From NCBI GenBank assembly GCA_935421135.1, contig OW285197.1, positions 9,898,723 to 9,962,722 on the forward strand: 64,000 nt of DNA, read 5' to 3'. Source of the DNA: Bugulina stolonifera. Taxonomy: Eukaryota > Bryozoa > Gymnolaemata > Cheilostomatida > Bugulidae. The position numbers and the translations under genes are program-made. The notes beneath the pieces were generated by a model. The model saw only the letters and a list, made by a program, of their open reading frames with translations, was not told the origin of the DNA and made no database searches. Positions 39,543 to 52,488 of this stretch are shown piece by piece; positions within the stretch are counted from its first letter, which is position 1, and each line of letters begins with the position of its first letter.

Positions 39543-42500
39543 ATGAAGCTTTACACTGTGACAGCATTAGCAGTGGTTCTAGCTCTGGCCCTTCTGGCAG
39601 AGCAGGCGGATGCTCAAGGACGAGATAGACGAAGGAGAAGAGGTAGAAGAAATAGAAGGATCAGGATGAATAGAAGGAGAACGACTACTTCCGCTCCAAG
39701 TAAGTCAGCCATTATTACTGCCCTACTCATAGCTATCATTGCAACTTTAAGTTTTCAGAAAACAGGGTAGTACATTTAAAATTTTAGCGAATTCCATAAA
39801 ATCCTAATTTAATAGCAGTTCACTTCAATAGACTTTGTTAATTTAAGCGCAAATGAAAATATGAATTTACTTTTTTGTAAAATTATGTTTTTCAGCAGTA
39901 AATTGTTGATTTTAATGCAAATAATATCATCTAGAAAAGTGGAAAGTTATTTGAATATATTAATGTAGCTCTAGAGAGAAGATAACTCTTGTTTACCAAT
40001 ATGGCTGCTTCTTCAGGTTTTAATTTTAGTTGCATTTTATAAATTCTATAGTTTGCTTTGCGATATCTTTTCCTTAGAGCCTTGTCCACCCATCCCCCAT
40101 GTGACCAATGGTCAAGGACTGGACACTGGAAACACAGTTCAATACGCCTGTGAACCTGGATACGTTCTGGAAGGCACCAATGTCATCACTTGTTTGGATG
40201 GAAGATGGACCGTAGCTCCTAGGTGCAGACGACGTAAGTTTCTTGGTTCATGTAAGACCAAAGTTTCAATAAATAGTCATTACAGAAATATGTGGATTTA
40301 GGTTCAATTGTACATTGCTATATTACAGCTCTGGTTTGAATTGCAAAATGTTTTTTATACTAAATCTTCTGTATTATCCACCAATGTAGAGCTATTGGTG
40401 ACCAACAGAATTTATTTTTAGAACTGTGCCCAATTCCTCCAAATGTACCATTCGCCAACGCCCCACAACTCAGCAATGGAGGTGTAACAGCTACCTATAC
40501 CTGTAATACCGGATACAGAATCGTAGGAGGTAATGGTGCCACTACTCACACCATTCAGTGTTCAACTCAAACTCAGTTCTGGCCCAACCTACCAACTTGT
40601 GAACGTAAGTGAAATTATTCTCAATTTACTTTTAAGTTTTTTAAATTTTAAACTTGTTTTATTCTCTTCAGTGCATACATGTCGCATTTAATACAAAAAC
40701 TAAATATTTACCAAGAAGCACAGTATAACTACTTAAAAGTCCAATATTAGCAAATAATGTTGACAGCTTGTGCCATTTGTTTAAGAATTTATAGCCTCAG
40801 AGTGAGAGGAATTGATTTTGATAGGAAATCTGTAGTACATGTACATAACAATATTATTTCTGTACGCTGGTTTAGTGGTTATGGATGTTTATCATTGTGC
40901 AAGGAAGTAAAAAAAATACAGATATACAGTCATCAATAATATATTAGTTTTAAGTTGACTATAGATTTCAATTTTCTGGTTTGTCTTTTGTAGCAATCCC
41001 AGTAGCATCATGCTCAGGACCTCCTTCCATCACTAATGCAGTTTCAACTGTATCCAACAACATAGCCACCTATAGCTGTATCACAGGGTACAGATTGAAG
41101 GCAGGAACACCAAGCAGGATTGTATGTAATGGTGGCACATGGCCTTCTACTGGTCTCCCCATGTGCGGTGAGTACGAAAAACTTAATTTGTTTGTGTAAT
41201 ATACATATACATGTGATATTGTGCGTATGGAATTGTACATACATGTGTGTATCATAGTCTAATAGCTTTTCCTGTATTGTATTATTTGAACAGTGAAAAT
41301 TGATTTTAAAATCTGTTAGTGGGCAAAGTTATACAAAATTCTAAAACTTTGTTTTTCATTACTTGAAAGACATTTCCTAAGGATTATAAAGTGAGAGAAT
41401 TTACTCAATAAACTCAGCGACATTAGAGAGCACTAGGAATACATTTACGTGCAAAATATCTCCGAGTTGCAATTTAATAAATTTTGTTTTAGAGAGAGAC
41501 CCAACTACCAACCCAGAGCCAACCAAATGCTTGAAAGCTCCACCATGTGGTAACGCCAACATCAACAGAGAGGCGGTTGGAGACTCTTATACGGTAAGTT
41601 TACCATCGTTTGAACCATGTGTAAACAAAAACTTTGAATTTGAACTGTTGAACTTATTTCATTATGAATATTTAATATGATAATTGTATTTTTAGGTTGG
41701 AAATGCCGTGAAGTACATGTGTAACTCGGGCTATAGGATTGTCGGTTCAAACAACAATGTTAACAACACAGCTAATGTCTATTGTAAAAGTGACGGTACC
41801 TGGACTACCACCCCAACATGTGAACGTGAGTTTGTTTGTACAAAATTGAACACATTGAACTAACAGGCATATTTCATTTCTTAAATACTCTGCAGTAAAG
41901 GAAGTAATAGTATAGAAGTTTTGAATAACTTGATTTACCCTCATTAGATGCTGAAAATAGAGACTGATCAGCTACATGTATTATACTCCTGGTTGATATT
42001 GTGCTTTGACTCTTGATTGTTTGCTCTTATTTTAGCCGTGGTCTGTGGAGTTCCCACCGCTGGTACTAATACTAAACCTGTTGTGACTGCTACTATCAGC
42101 TACCCTGGAACTTATCTATACGCTTGCATTGATAACTATGAGACATCATCCTCTCTCGAAACCAAATGTTTGGCTGATGGAAAATGGTCTCTACAGCCCG
42201 CTCCAACCTGCATTAGTAAGTTCTGTACACTGGAAGGAAGAATCTTGTTAAAGACCCAGCACAATATACATGTACTATATTGTAGATGACTAACTTGCTT
42301 AAAAAATATTGTCAACATTAAGGTATGCTTCCATTAACTTACAAAAAATGAAGTATTTTTGTCATACATGTATTTCATCTTCGACTGTAGAGAAGACCTG
42401 CAAGGGATCAACATTGAAGACTTTGGCTAATGCTGATTTCCTACCAAATGACGTGGCTATTGGTGGTACAGTCACTTACAGATGTCACTCAGGATATCGT

Positions 42501-44584
42501 CTTGCTCCAGCAACTCCCACATCTACCGCTTCAACACAGACTGTGACTTGTCAGGCTGACGGAACATTCACCGCTCTGGCGTCCACCTGCGTCTGTAAGT
42601 CATTTCATTATGATGACTTTGTTGAAGCACTCTTATACAGTCCTTTAACAATTGCAATAACATGCTCAATTCATGGATTTGGTAGCCACATGGTTAAATA
42701 GATGTTTTGCAGTTTAATCGTGAACAAAACACGTAGAAGCTCCTGTTTTTATGGAACAATGTAATGCAACATCTTTTTTTAAATTTTTTAAAGAAAATTA
42801 AAATCACCATGCAGCATCACTCAGTGGCAGGCACTGACGATGGAATTGATGGTGCACATACAAGGCTGCAATGGTTGCACCAAGTTTTTTGCTCTCAGTT
42901 GGTAGGCAGGTCGGAGCACACCTGTGGTACAATGACCCAGTAGTCAGTAGACATCAGCGGGATTCGAACCCTGAAACTTCAGCACTTTCGTGCCACAGGG
43001 CAGGCGCTCTAACCCACTGAGCCACCTCCTACAATAGGGCATCATATCAAACATTATACTTTTTCCTTTTCCAGACACCTACCCAGAGAGCTGCAGAGAC
43101 TACTTTACCAGAGACAATCTGTTTGCATCTGCTGCCACCACCTGTGCATCTGTTATCATTGATCCTCAAGGACCCAACCCCGCTGACCCTAACAATCCAC
43201 CTGCTGTCACTGTACAATGCTGTAAGACGTCTGCTACCACATTCTGTACTCAGGTAAGAATATAGTAATTATTTTAGTTTCATCAATTTATTATGCTTGG
43301 GCCACAGCATACATACCTCTAGAGTTATTTCCAATGTAAGGAGAATAGTCAAACATTTCCCAACTCTTGCTCACAATGATTGACTTTTGTGTGTAACACA
43401 TAGTTAGTTACTTTAGGATGTACATGTATTATACAAATATGCTTGTAATTTAAAAAAATTGACAAGTCTCACCAGAGTCTACATTTGCTACTGACTTACT
43501 TGAATATCGTAGTAAAGGAAAGTCATAGCTTTATAACCAATCTAAACCAAAATATAACGTAGAAACCAATGAAATAGACTGCGGTGCTCAACTGCATGCG
43601 CTCGTAGCTCAACGAGTCTATTGAATTTAAATTAAGATTAAAAATTTTAGTTTGTTATTGCTTATTATTAATATTTGTTTTTTGCTTTGAAGGTTGCTCC
43701 ATCTGCCGGTTCAAGTGCTAGTGTATCTGGTGCTGCCTGCACAGGAGCAGCATCAACTTTGATGTCAACCACAACATTTACTCCAGCTACTTCTGCTACC
43801 TGTGATACTCCTACTAGTGTAACATATCCAATCAGCAATTCACAGATTGTGTCCATGATCAGAAGTACTACAGGCACCTGCAGTCAAGTGGTAAGTGACA
43901 ATAAATTATGCCCTTCTATAAGGTCTATACAATACACAAAGTAGATATTGAGAAAAATTTAGATGGAACTTGCGTAAACGTAGCACATGCTTGTCACCGA
44001 GTACCACTCTGTTACAGACAAGCATTTCATGTACTACTGCTGCTGCTGGCACATCTCTGGCTCTGAGAGTCAACGGTCAACCGAGTGCATTCCTGTATGG
44101 AACTGCTATATTTGATGATACAACAGCTGGAACTGGTGAAATAAACCTTGATAACTACGTCTATGCTGGGGCAACCTGTGACTGTGCCACAAGCGGAGTT
44201 GCCATAGCAGCTGGTACTACTTGTGCCTCTGGGTAAGTTATATAACTACATGTATATATTTCTTCAGGATGAACTGGTGTGATTGTGTATTTTATATTGT
44301 ATTGCAATCAGTTAGCCTAGTAATTAAAGGTAGAACAACTCCTGCTACTCATTGAGAGTTTTCCACTCTTTAATTTTCTATTATCCAGATGTCAATGCAG
44401 CACCCTTGCTGCTGTACCTGCTGCTACAGCTGACACCATCACCAAGTATCTCACTGCTGAGAATCCACAATATGTAACTGGTTACCAGGCTACTGTACAC
44501 AACATTGCTCCAAATCCAAACAATCCAGCTGCTAACTCTTTTTCTGCCACGGTTGGCAACATAAACTGCTGTGAAACATTTTAA
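39543..44584 (+). CDS. Secreted six-sushi-domain protein with Arg-rich segment and novel Cys-rich C-terminus
   Basis: Twelve coding exons: 39543-39699, 40078-40233, 40422-40604, 40994-41167, 41493-41593, 41696-41825, 42036-42215, 42391-42594, 43075-43253, 43693-43890, 44018-44232, 44389-44584 (TAA). They sum to 2,073 nt (690 aa) with every junction in phase. Residues 1-24 are a signal peptide (TALAVVLALALLAEQADA), followed by an Arg-rich stretch (about 26-47). Six sushi/CCP modules follow, each with the four-cysteine pattern: exon 2 (YACEPGY, ITCLDGRW), exon 3, exon 4, exons 5+6 (extra cysteine; split by an intron), exon 7 and exon 8 (TF replaces the usual TW). Sushi modules mediate extracellular binding. 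The last four exons (about 260 aa) are Ala/Thr/Ser-rich with many cysteines (VQCC, CDC, CQC, NCCETF) and match no family known to me. TTCAS and PN-x-NNP-A-CC occur twice, hinting at an internal duplication. Extracellular; function unknown. Confidence 0.9.
42822..43031 (-). mobile_element. tRNA-derived SINE in a sushi-gene intron
   Basis: On the minus strand the head reads like a tRNA gene: A box TGGCTCAGTGGG (43013-43024) and B box GGTTCGAATCC (42960-42970), at normal pol III spacing, with GTTAGAGCGCCTGCCC between them. The body continues to about 42822 in sequence unrelated to tRNA. It sits in the 480-bp intron between exons 8 and 9, antisense to the gene. The 3' end is not sharply defined, so the lower border is approximate. 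Confidence 0.8.
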
Positions 44585-44918
44585 AATGAGTGAGGTTAAA
44601 ATCTAAACTATAATTTTAGTTTTCTCATGTTTACTATTTATTGATAATTTTCACAATTACATTTTAACAATAACTTATTATTTTTCACACTTCTACTTTT
44701 GAATTTATTTATTTGACTCTATAGTATTGACTAAATTATTAATTTATAGCAAACTTCTAACTTATATGAGTTAAATTTCAGATTGCAATAATGCTATATC
44801 TGTCTATTGGATATTCTCCAGCTAGGAGAGCTACTGTAGAATTAAAGTATGAAAATCACAGGTATAGCATTATTACGACCGAATGCATAATTCACTGTAT
44901 TTTTTACATTATTTTCCA

Positions 44919-44924
44919 AATAAA
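44919..44924 (+). terminator. Poly(A) signal of the sushi-domain gene
   Basis: AATAAA about 335 bp after the stop codon and just before the SINE. Confidence 0.5.
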
Positions 44925-44971
44925 GTTCTAATTTGCAGCGATTAAATACTAATATTATATTGACGAGAGAA

Positions 44972-45090
44972 AGGAGCTGCAGTGGCCTAGTAGTTTGGGC
45001 TCTGGACTTTCATGTGGGAGTCCCAGGTTTGATTACCATAAAAGTCATTGGTGGTGTTAGGAAGAGCATCCAACATTAGTAAAAAAAAAG
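44972..45090 (+). mobile_element. Second tRNA-like SINE with A-tail
   Basis: The head has AGTGGCCTAGTAG (A-box-like) and GGTTTGATTACC (degenerate B box, 45026-45037). GTTAGGAAGAGCATCCAAC follows, and the element ends in a run of nine A at 45081-45089. The GGAAGxGCATCC phrase resembles a central block I recall from several animal tRNA-SINEs. It differs in sequence from the copy at 42822-43031, so two families or subfamilies are present. It lies just after the sushi gene's poly(A) signal. Confidence 0.75.
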
Positions 45091-45399
45091 GTGAAATTGT
45101 TAAGTTTTTTTTATTATGCCGAAGAGAGCACAAAAATTACTTTAATTACATGCATGTAGCATATACAATGTAGAATCAAGAATATATTGGATACTTTTCT
45201 AGTCAACATTAATAGGAGTGTTCTAAAAGTATTGCAAAGTTGTAGAATTGGTGACAATTGTCTGTTTAAGTCCTTTGGTTTTACTTGAGGCATTGACTTC
45301 TCTAATCCGACATTTAAAGTCTTGTTAGCATAACTTTTATACAGTGTATAGCTCATCGATGTTAAGGAAACGCGTTTTGAAAAAATTTTTCGGAGTTTT

Positions 45400-48300
45400 C
45401 TTCTATTTTAGCCCGTGATTCGCACGATGAACCTGCGGGCCGTCATCTCCGGGGTTGGCGCGGGTACTGGGTCTAACTACCTACTATTTGAAAGTTGTGT
45501 TCCCTCCTTCAATATTATAGTGGCTCGGCCATTAATTACTTGGCTCGGCTTGTGGATTTAATTAGGGGCAACACCGCTTCTGTGCTTCCGTTTATCAATC
45601 ACTCCGATCTAGTTGATCCTTCTTCAGCAGCTTTGTTAAATGTGAGTGTTAGTATATAAATGCATTTAATACTTGAATAGCTCTTCTACGCTTTTTATTA
45701 TTATTTCTCATGTATATAATTAATAATAATATTCATAATAATATAATTGTTGTTTTCATAAATAAAATAATATAAAAATATTAATATAACAATATAAATT
45801 TCATACACTTACAGCGTAGATAATTAATAATATAATTTGAATTTTCAATTATTATTGTGTCTACTCAAACATGTGGTGCTGCTGTTAAATGATAATTTTA
45901 TGCCTGATTTATATTTACATTTTGTTAGCAGCTTGTTCTACAACTTGAAATTTACTTTGCCCTAAGTGACTGATACCGACCCGGTGACTGCATGAAAAAA
46001 GAGGAGTTGTCTACACCAGTTACCCACTTAAATTGTTGTCAGTCACCATTTTTTTGTAGTGTGATGAACAACAAACTTGGCACTATTGAAGGTCAAAGTA
46101 AAGAGGGGCTATTAGAGAGAGTCTGTGCTACCTTGAGAGATCTTTTTGTGGAAGTTGGTTGCAGTAGAGGTCAGATTATTACTTGATATACTCCAGCTCT
46201 CCAAGAAACCGGAATCTCCTTACTCCGACAAAACATATAGATATACATGAGAAATAGTGAGTCAACTTCATTTGTTGTCTAAAACTTCTTCTAAAGCTTG
46301 GAAAAGTTAAATGATTAGATTTGCAGTGATTTTTGCTGCTCGTTAAATTGCTTATAACTCTTTTAAAATGATCACAATATCCCACATCAATGATGTCACT
46401 TATCCTAAATATGCTTGGATCCAGTCTACTAGGAACTACCACCAGCACCCTACATTCAATTTGACTTGGCATATTTTACTTAACTCCTTTTTGTAAATGG
46501 TTATGTTAGCATTTCAGCTTTGCAATGTAGGCCTAATATGTGCTGTGATTCACAGTGATATATGAACATGTAAAATAGCTTTGATTCTGCCTTGGATTAG
46601 ATTCATTTGAGAGTGTTTCCTGTCCATTGAAGAGATTGCTGGTTTATAGGAAAGAAGTATATTATGGAGGTACATATTGAGACTGGTCTTGTGGAATTCG
46701 CTGGAGGTCTTTCCTACAACATAAACAGTGAGTGTTTTCATATTTGCATGGAGCCATGTTATACAGACATGTGGGCTAATGGGGAACATGGAATCTGTAG
46801 TTGTCCTGAAATAGTTTTAAATTATTTATTTAAATTCTGAGATTTGTGCAAACTCACCAAATAAATGCTGTAGGTTGCAAAAAGTTAGCCACCATGTTTA
46901 AAATGTCTACAATTGTTTTACAAGTGGGAGTCACCCACCCTTATTCTAATGCCAATTTTTGTCACTTTTTGCCCATTAGCTCAACTCGGTCACACAAAAA
47001 GAGTAATATTAAGTAGTCACAACTGCTTTCATTGCAAATATTAAATATGTAGGCTATGTGAAGTGTTCCTTTAGTAAACTAGATATTGGCCACATGCAAC
47101 AGGCTCAATGCGCCAGGAACTGAGTAGGCATGTTCTACATTTGCCACACAAGCAGCCTACATGTATATCCACCAATCAATTGGAAAACTGTTAGGTACAG
47201 TAGTTGAAAAGTTAGATGGCTGTAGTAGGGATCACAGTGGTAGTGAATAAAACCGAAGATAACATATCTGCTCAAGTTTTAGAGAAGAACGGAGGCCATC
47301 TCCAATTTTTCTACTTCTTACTCAGCACTATTTGGAAGCTTTGTATAAGTTTAAACAATCTTATTTTCAAAGTAAAACTTTTGATGCTGCGAAATTTTAA
47401 ATTAGCACCTTAACCTCATGTGAGATAGTTCATGATTGGAACCTGCGTTGTACCTGCCTATCTGGTTAATTAAAATGTGGTAGTAGTAAAAGGTGTGACG
47501 TTAGAAATAAATGTCGTGAGAGCGTGAAGACAACTGCAACTGATGTTAGAATGTCTGTTTTTACTAGGAGGAGCTAAAGATTGAAACTTAGCTTTTGGTT
47601 AGGGAGATTGGGGTTACATGTTCTCTCCGCCCTACTCTAAGCATTCCAACGGCAGTCACTTTGGTTGGAGTTGTCTTCTTCTACTCTCACCCCATTTAAT
47701 CCTCACATCACACCCACGTCTTTTACCACTACCAATTAAAATAATCATCACCATTATGTTATTTGATGTACCTTATTGTTGTTACCTTTGTAGACTGGCT
47801 TTTAACTCCTGTTGACAGGCATAATTCTACCACTCAGTTATGGTGAAAGAAGTTCTCTCAACACTGCTACAATGTGAGGTAAAATTAATAGAAATAGTAT
47901 ATATACGTTATACATATGTACAAAATGCATGAGAAAATATTCATAGCCAATGATCCTAAATAATTTGCTGTAATTTGCATGCAGAATAACACCCATTGCT
48001 TCTGACATGCAAGTTTGCAAGTTTACTAGCTATGGGACTAATACATGTACAGACTTAACATATTGTTAGCTTGTTTTTCAACAGAATGTTGGGATACCAT
48101 TTGAATATAATTTTACATAACCATGTGATATTTTCAGGCATACAATGACCCTGAAACAGACGTTACCTTTCCTGTCCAAGCTACACTATGCTCTTCTCTA
48201 CATGTGCACCCCAGCACACTTCCTTAAATCTGTTTGCTCTTCTTGGCAGGTAAGATAGTGCAAAGTTAAATGATCAGTGCCTCCCAAATGTTCAACTTTA

Positions 48301-51120
48301 CACACGTAACTGAATAAAGTAAATGAATTGTGGTGGACAAATATCTTGCTAATTGCTTTCTCTAATATAGCTTCTGTAGCTACCCACTAGCTAGCTCAGA
48401 TACACCAAGTCTAAGGCTGTTGCAGATGCTGCAGTATCCCTTCCATTCTTTTTGATACAAATTGATTATTGAACCTCCACAGATTCAATATGTACAAGTA
48501 CATTCTTTCCTTTGTAAACTACTACATTAAATTTCAAATTTTTCATTGTACACATCGATTTATTGCCATCGATATGGGTCGTTTCAAGCATCAAGAGAAG
48601 ACAGAGAGAGAGCATAACTCCTTCAACTTTGGCCAAGGTTGTGTACTCACACCCAAGAGTTACATGTACATGTATGTAATCACAACTTGAAAGACACATT
48701 GCAGTATATTGGAGTTGTCCCATGGAACTTGCTTGCAGTCTGCAGGTGCATCTAGAAGCTATGCTCTCTTCTACAAATATATTTGTAGTCATAGTGAGTA
48801 CTCATAGTGAATATCTAACTGACTTCTGCAGATCGAATATTTTATGTTTACAGTTTTCCAACTAAATGGCTACGATCGCTGTCAACTCTGGGAGTCACAT
48901 CTCTTGTCAATGATCTTACTCTATCTACACACATTGTTATTCTATGTTCAAGTACAATGTCATTACCAGCAATACCCAACAAGAGAAAGTTAGTGAACGG
49001 TGTTAATGATAAACTTGACCTATTTACATTGAATTGTAATTCTAAATTACAAATGTTGCTATTTTGTCATTCATCATGTTGTAATGTGTATACATGTAGA
49101 TTTACCTTGACCCGGCCTGGGATTTGATTCACTGAAGAGCGGTTCTACATTACATGTATGTCGATGCTGATGCAATTTATTCAGCTTATTGAATATATTA
49201 GGAGTTGTCCTGTGGAACTTGGTGGCAGTCTTTTGGTGCATATTGAGAGTAATGGAAGACAATTGAGTCCACTCTACAAACAGAACAATATAGTGAGTTG
49301 ATAGCGATTATAGTGTGCTGTAAAATTTTAACTGACTTGTCATGATCAAATATTTAATTTCTAGCATGTTAATTTTCACTGACAGATCTTTGAACTATTT
49401 CAAAACCGGCAACATCCTCAAAGTTACTGTTCTCGTACATCTAACCTGAACATGTGTAATTTTGCTTGACTTCCTAAGATATCGAGGTATTTACTGACTG
49501 TGACTGGGAAGATTCTTCAATACTAACTGTAACTTACATGTGCTTTCTACAGCTGCAATAAGAAACCTCCATAACTTCAACGAGTTTCCTTTCCTCTGTC
49601 TGGTGGCATTGTTGACCAACGACCAGCTCATATTCAAGGTGAATCAACTTTTTTGTAAACTAGGTGTGCACCTACTATGTTCGTACCCTACAATGTTCAT
49701 ATACCTAGTATCTACCCGAGGCCAGTAATAATAACTGAGCAAATTAAATAAATATTGATGTCCATACAGTTAGTGTAGCTACCTATAGACACATCATGGG
49801 TTTTTGTATTAGATGGAGTGATGAAAGTACTAGATTTTTTCCAACTATTTCTGTATGTTAACAGGTTAATTCATCGCTAGGTTTTTCCTTTTCTTGAGTC
49901 ACAATGCTGGTTCTATGCTGACATGTTCATGTACATGTAACAATTATGCATTATGCTATGTACATGACTATGTGTAATTATAGAAAGTTCGTATGTATGT
50001 CGTTTGGGTACATTGCATGTCATTATTTTTTACCAATGCTACATGCTGATGCAATGGCATATCTTTCTTGCTGAAGGTGCAAATCAATACGGAAGCCAAT
50101 GTATCATATCTGAGGAACAAATGGAGCCTACCCATGGACCTCGAACTTGGACCCACAGCCTTGGCTTTGGACCCACCGCCGCTACGCTTACCTACATGCT
50201 GCTTGCAGGTAATGGGCAATGTTGCAAAACTAGGAAACCCGCATGACGTGTTTTATACACTAACTGGAAGTCTACACTAACTGGAAGTCGTGTGCATCAA
50301 TTCAGGTAATTGCTCTGCTTGGTTTACTCAGTGGTCTTTGACGTGTAGCCCCCAAGAATATACCCTGAAGATAAATGCTTTTAAACCAATGCTAGATGAG
50401 GACTGTTGCTGTGTCTTTAGACCGGTACTTTTTGTGTAGCAGCACTAGTGCTTTTTATAATATGCAGTGCAGTAACATTTACAATAATATTTCAGCAGTT
50501 TGCTGCCTGAAGCATTTAAAAGATTCAATTTAGTAGATTGTATAGCCTAAGTATATGGCTTGTATCTGTGCATGTATGGGTTTGGTACAAAAGGCTTGTT
50601 ATATGATTATATATTGCATACATGTACATGTGTGCTTCACGGGAAAATAGTTTTTATCCTAATTCAATAAAATCCAGTTTTGGCTGTCTCATTGCTTTCC
50701 TGGAATATACAATCTGCCAGCCAGCTCTTGAGAAATTATATTTTTCTATATTTAACATGCTTTCCCTACTTTCTTTGATTTTGATTAAAATGTCATTTCA
50801 GATATTCTGTCCGATGTATGTATTTACCTCCATTTCTTTTGCCAGTCAAGGTTGAAAACATTAACAAATCATAATTTTTCATGCACACATTTACAGAGTC
50901 CAGCTTCAATGGCAGGCAGCCTCACACACGTGTGGGTAAAGTAAGAATGAACTGGTGACTGGTGGACTGGCCAACTGAATTCGCTCACACTAAAATCCTC
51001 AGTGTATTCTACTCCCCTCTCTCAATGAAAAGACCTAGAGTAAGAAACTAGTATTGTAATTTTCCATGTGAATGTCTATGGTATACTGTTGTACTACTTT
51101 GTATTCTTATGTGGCAATAA
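45400..51120 (+). CDS. Unidentified gene, scattered exons
   Basis: The best-supported part is the 3' end: exons 49553-49638, 50077-50208 and 50897-50944 join in phase and end at TAA, with AATAAA at 51115-51120. They read IRNLHNFNEFPFLCLVALLT, then NVSYLRNKWSLPMDLELG and LRLPTCCLQ, then SPASMAGSLTHVWVK. An earlier exon, 48138-48249, encodes LPFLSKLHYALLYMCTPAHF between good splice sites. A further candidate is 45521-45638 (LARLVDLIRGN, LPFINHSDLVD). A GC-rich patch at 45410-45480 may be the promoter or first exon. The leucine-rich helical look suggests a helical-repeat protein, but no family is recognised. Phases between the earlier exons and 49553 are not resolved, so exons are missing or wrong. 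Read past 50208, the frame gives GNVAKLGNPHDVF, faintly like glomulin-type proteins; this is not enough to name it. Confidence 0.35.
51115..51120 (+). terminator. Poly(A) signal of the unidentified gene
   Basis: AATAAA about 170 bp after the candidate TAA at 50942-50944, in a GGCAATAAATCAT context. Confidence 0.45.
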
Positions 51121-51778
51121 ATCATACAGTCTAATAACACTCTTTGAACTGTCTACCAATTTACTGCAATAGTACCTCATATGCAGATCCCTTTCTGCCA
51201 GCCAGCAGCAATCTGTCAAACTGGGCCAAGTCTGCACATAGACTTAATTGTTCTGGGCTTCCAAGTAAAAACAATGGTTATGATGTTCTTCTCTCTATCA
51301 CTGGAAAGTAGACAGTGTACTTACTGAGAACCGAATAGCAATAGCAAGAGTGACACATTTGTTACTTTGCAATATAGGTTTACTTTTGTTACATGTATAT
51401 CAGAAAACTTTTTATATGGATTGTGTATGATGCAGGTGCTAAGTACCATGGCATAAACTAATATATACACATGTAGATATAGATAGATATAAAAGAAGAT
51501 TAAAGCACAGCACAGAATTATTAACCACTTATACGAGCATGTATCACCATTTTACAGTCTGCATTGTTAGGTTATTGCCATGGCTCATAAGGTTTGTGGA
51601 TGTACATGCAAGCATGGGTGATCTTGTAACAATCAATACATAGCCACAGACCATTGATTATAGCCATCAGAGGGCAACACTTGTTCTGCACTAAACTATG
51701 CAGCTACATGTAATAAGGCAACAATAACATAGAGCTCTACTTCCAGCCCAGCACCAAATATTATATGAAGTAGTACAG

Positions 51779-51844
51779 TACTACATGTACAGTGCCAGTG
51801 CACTACACGTACAGTGCCAGTGTACTACATGTACAGTGCTGGTG
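51779..51844. repeat. 22-bp tandem repeat, three units
   Basis: Units resemble TACTACATGTACAGTGCCAG plus TG, with small changes (CACTACACG in unit 2, GCTGGTG ending unit 3). Confidence 0.85.
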
Positions 51845-52379
51845 TCAGTAGGCTATACATTGTACATTCTGCATTGCATTTACAGCTATGTGTGTGCGTA
51901 CGTGTGCGTGTGTGAAATCATGACTGCCCTTCATTCTGCTTGTGGCTTTTACAGTGGCTTGCAGCTTCAGTTTTCGGCTATGTTATCAATGTGTAATTAT
52001 CAACAGGTGCAGAATTTTGTGCTCTACAAAATTATGCCTAATATATTTTTTATAGGTAATAATGTGCTAAGCTAACCCAGCTAGATGTTATAGTTAGAAG
52101 ATTAGTGCCATTCTACTACTGGAGTACCATTGTGAGGTTATAATACTAAACTATAATATTTTTATGAAGCATGAGCATTGGATATTAATCTTATCAAGGG
52201 TGTCTATACAATGCTTATACCATATCCTGATATCCATATTATCATTTATCATTATTCTGCAGATTTACATTGCCAGAACACTGCCGTAACTCTGGTTGGA
52301 ATTTTTGGTTGGAAGTGCATTGGATCTACAATAAATGTTTCTTATACAATGTATAACATACACAGGCTAATGGTTAACT

Positions 52380-52488
52380 TCATTCATCCATTCATTCATT
52401 CATTCATTCATTCATTCATTCATTCATTCATTCATTCATTCATTCATTCATTCATTCATTCATTCATTCATTCATTCATTCATTCATT
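52380..52488. repeat. CATT microsatellite
   Basis: About 27 uninterrupted CATT units; the first shows a small variation (CATCC). The poly-Ile/His/Ser-type frame it creates is an artefact. Confidence 0.98.

Noticed and set aside
50077..50277. Naming the 45-51 kb gene as glomulin
   Set aside because: Only a short GNP-type phrase in a readthrough frame resembles that family. Exon order and the rest of the protein do not align convincingly.
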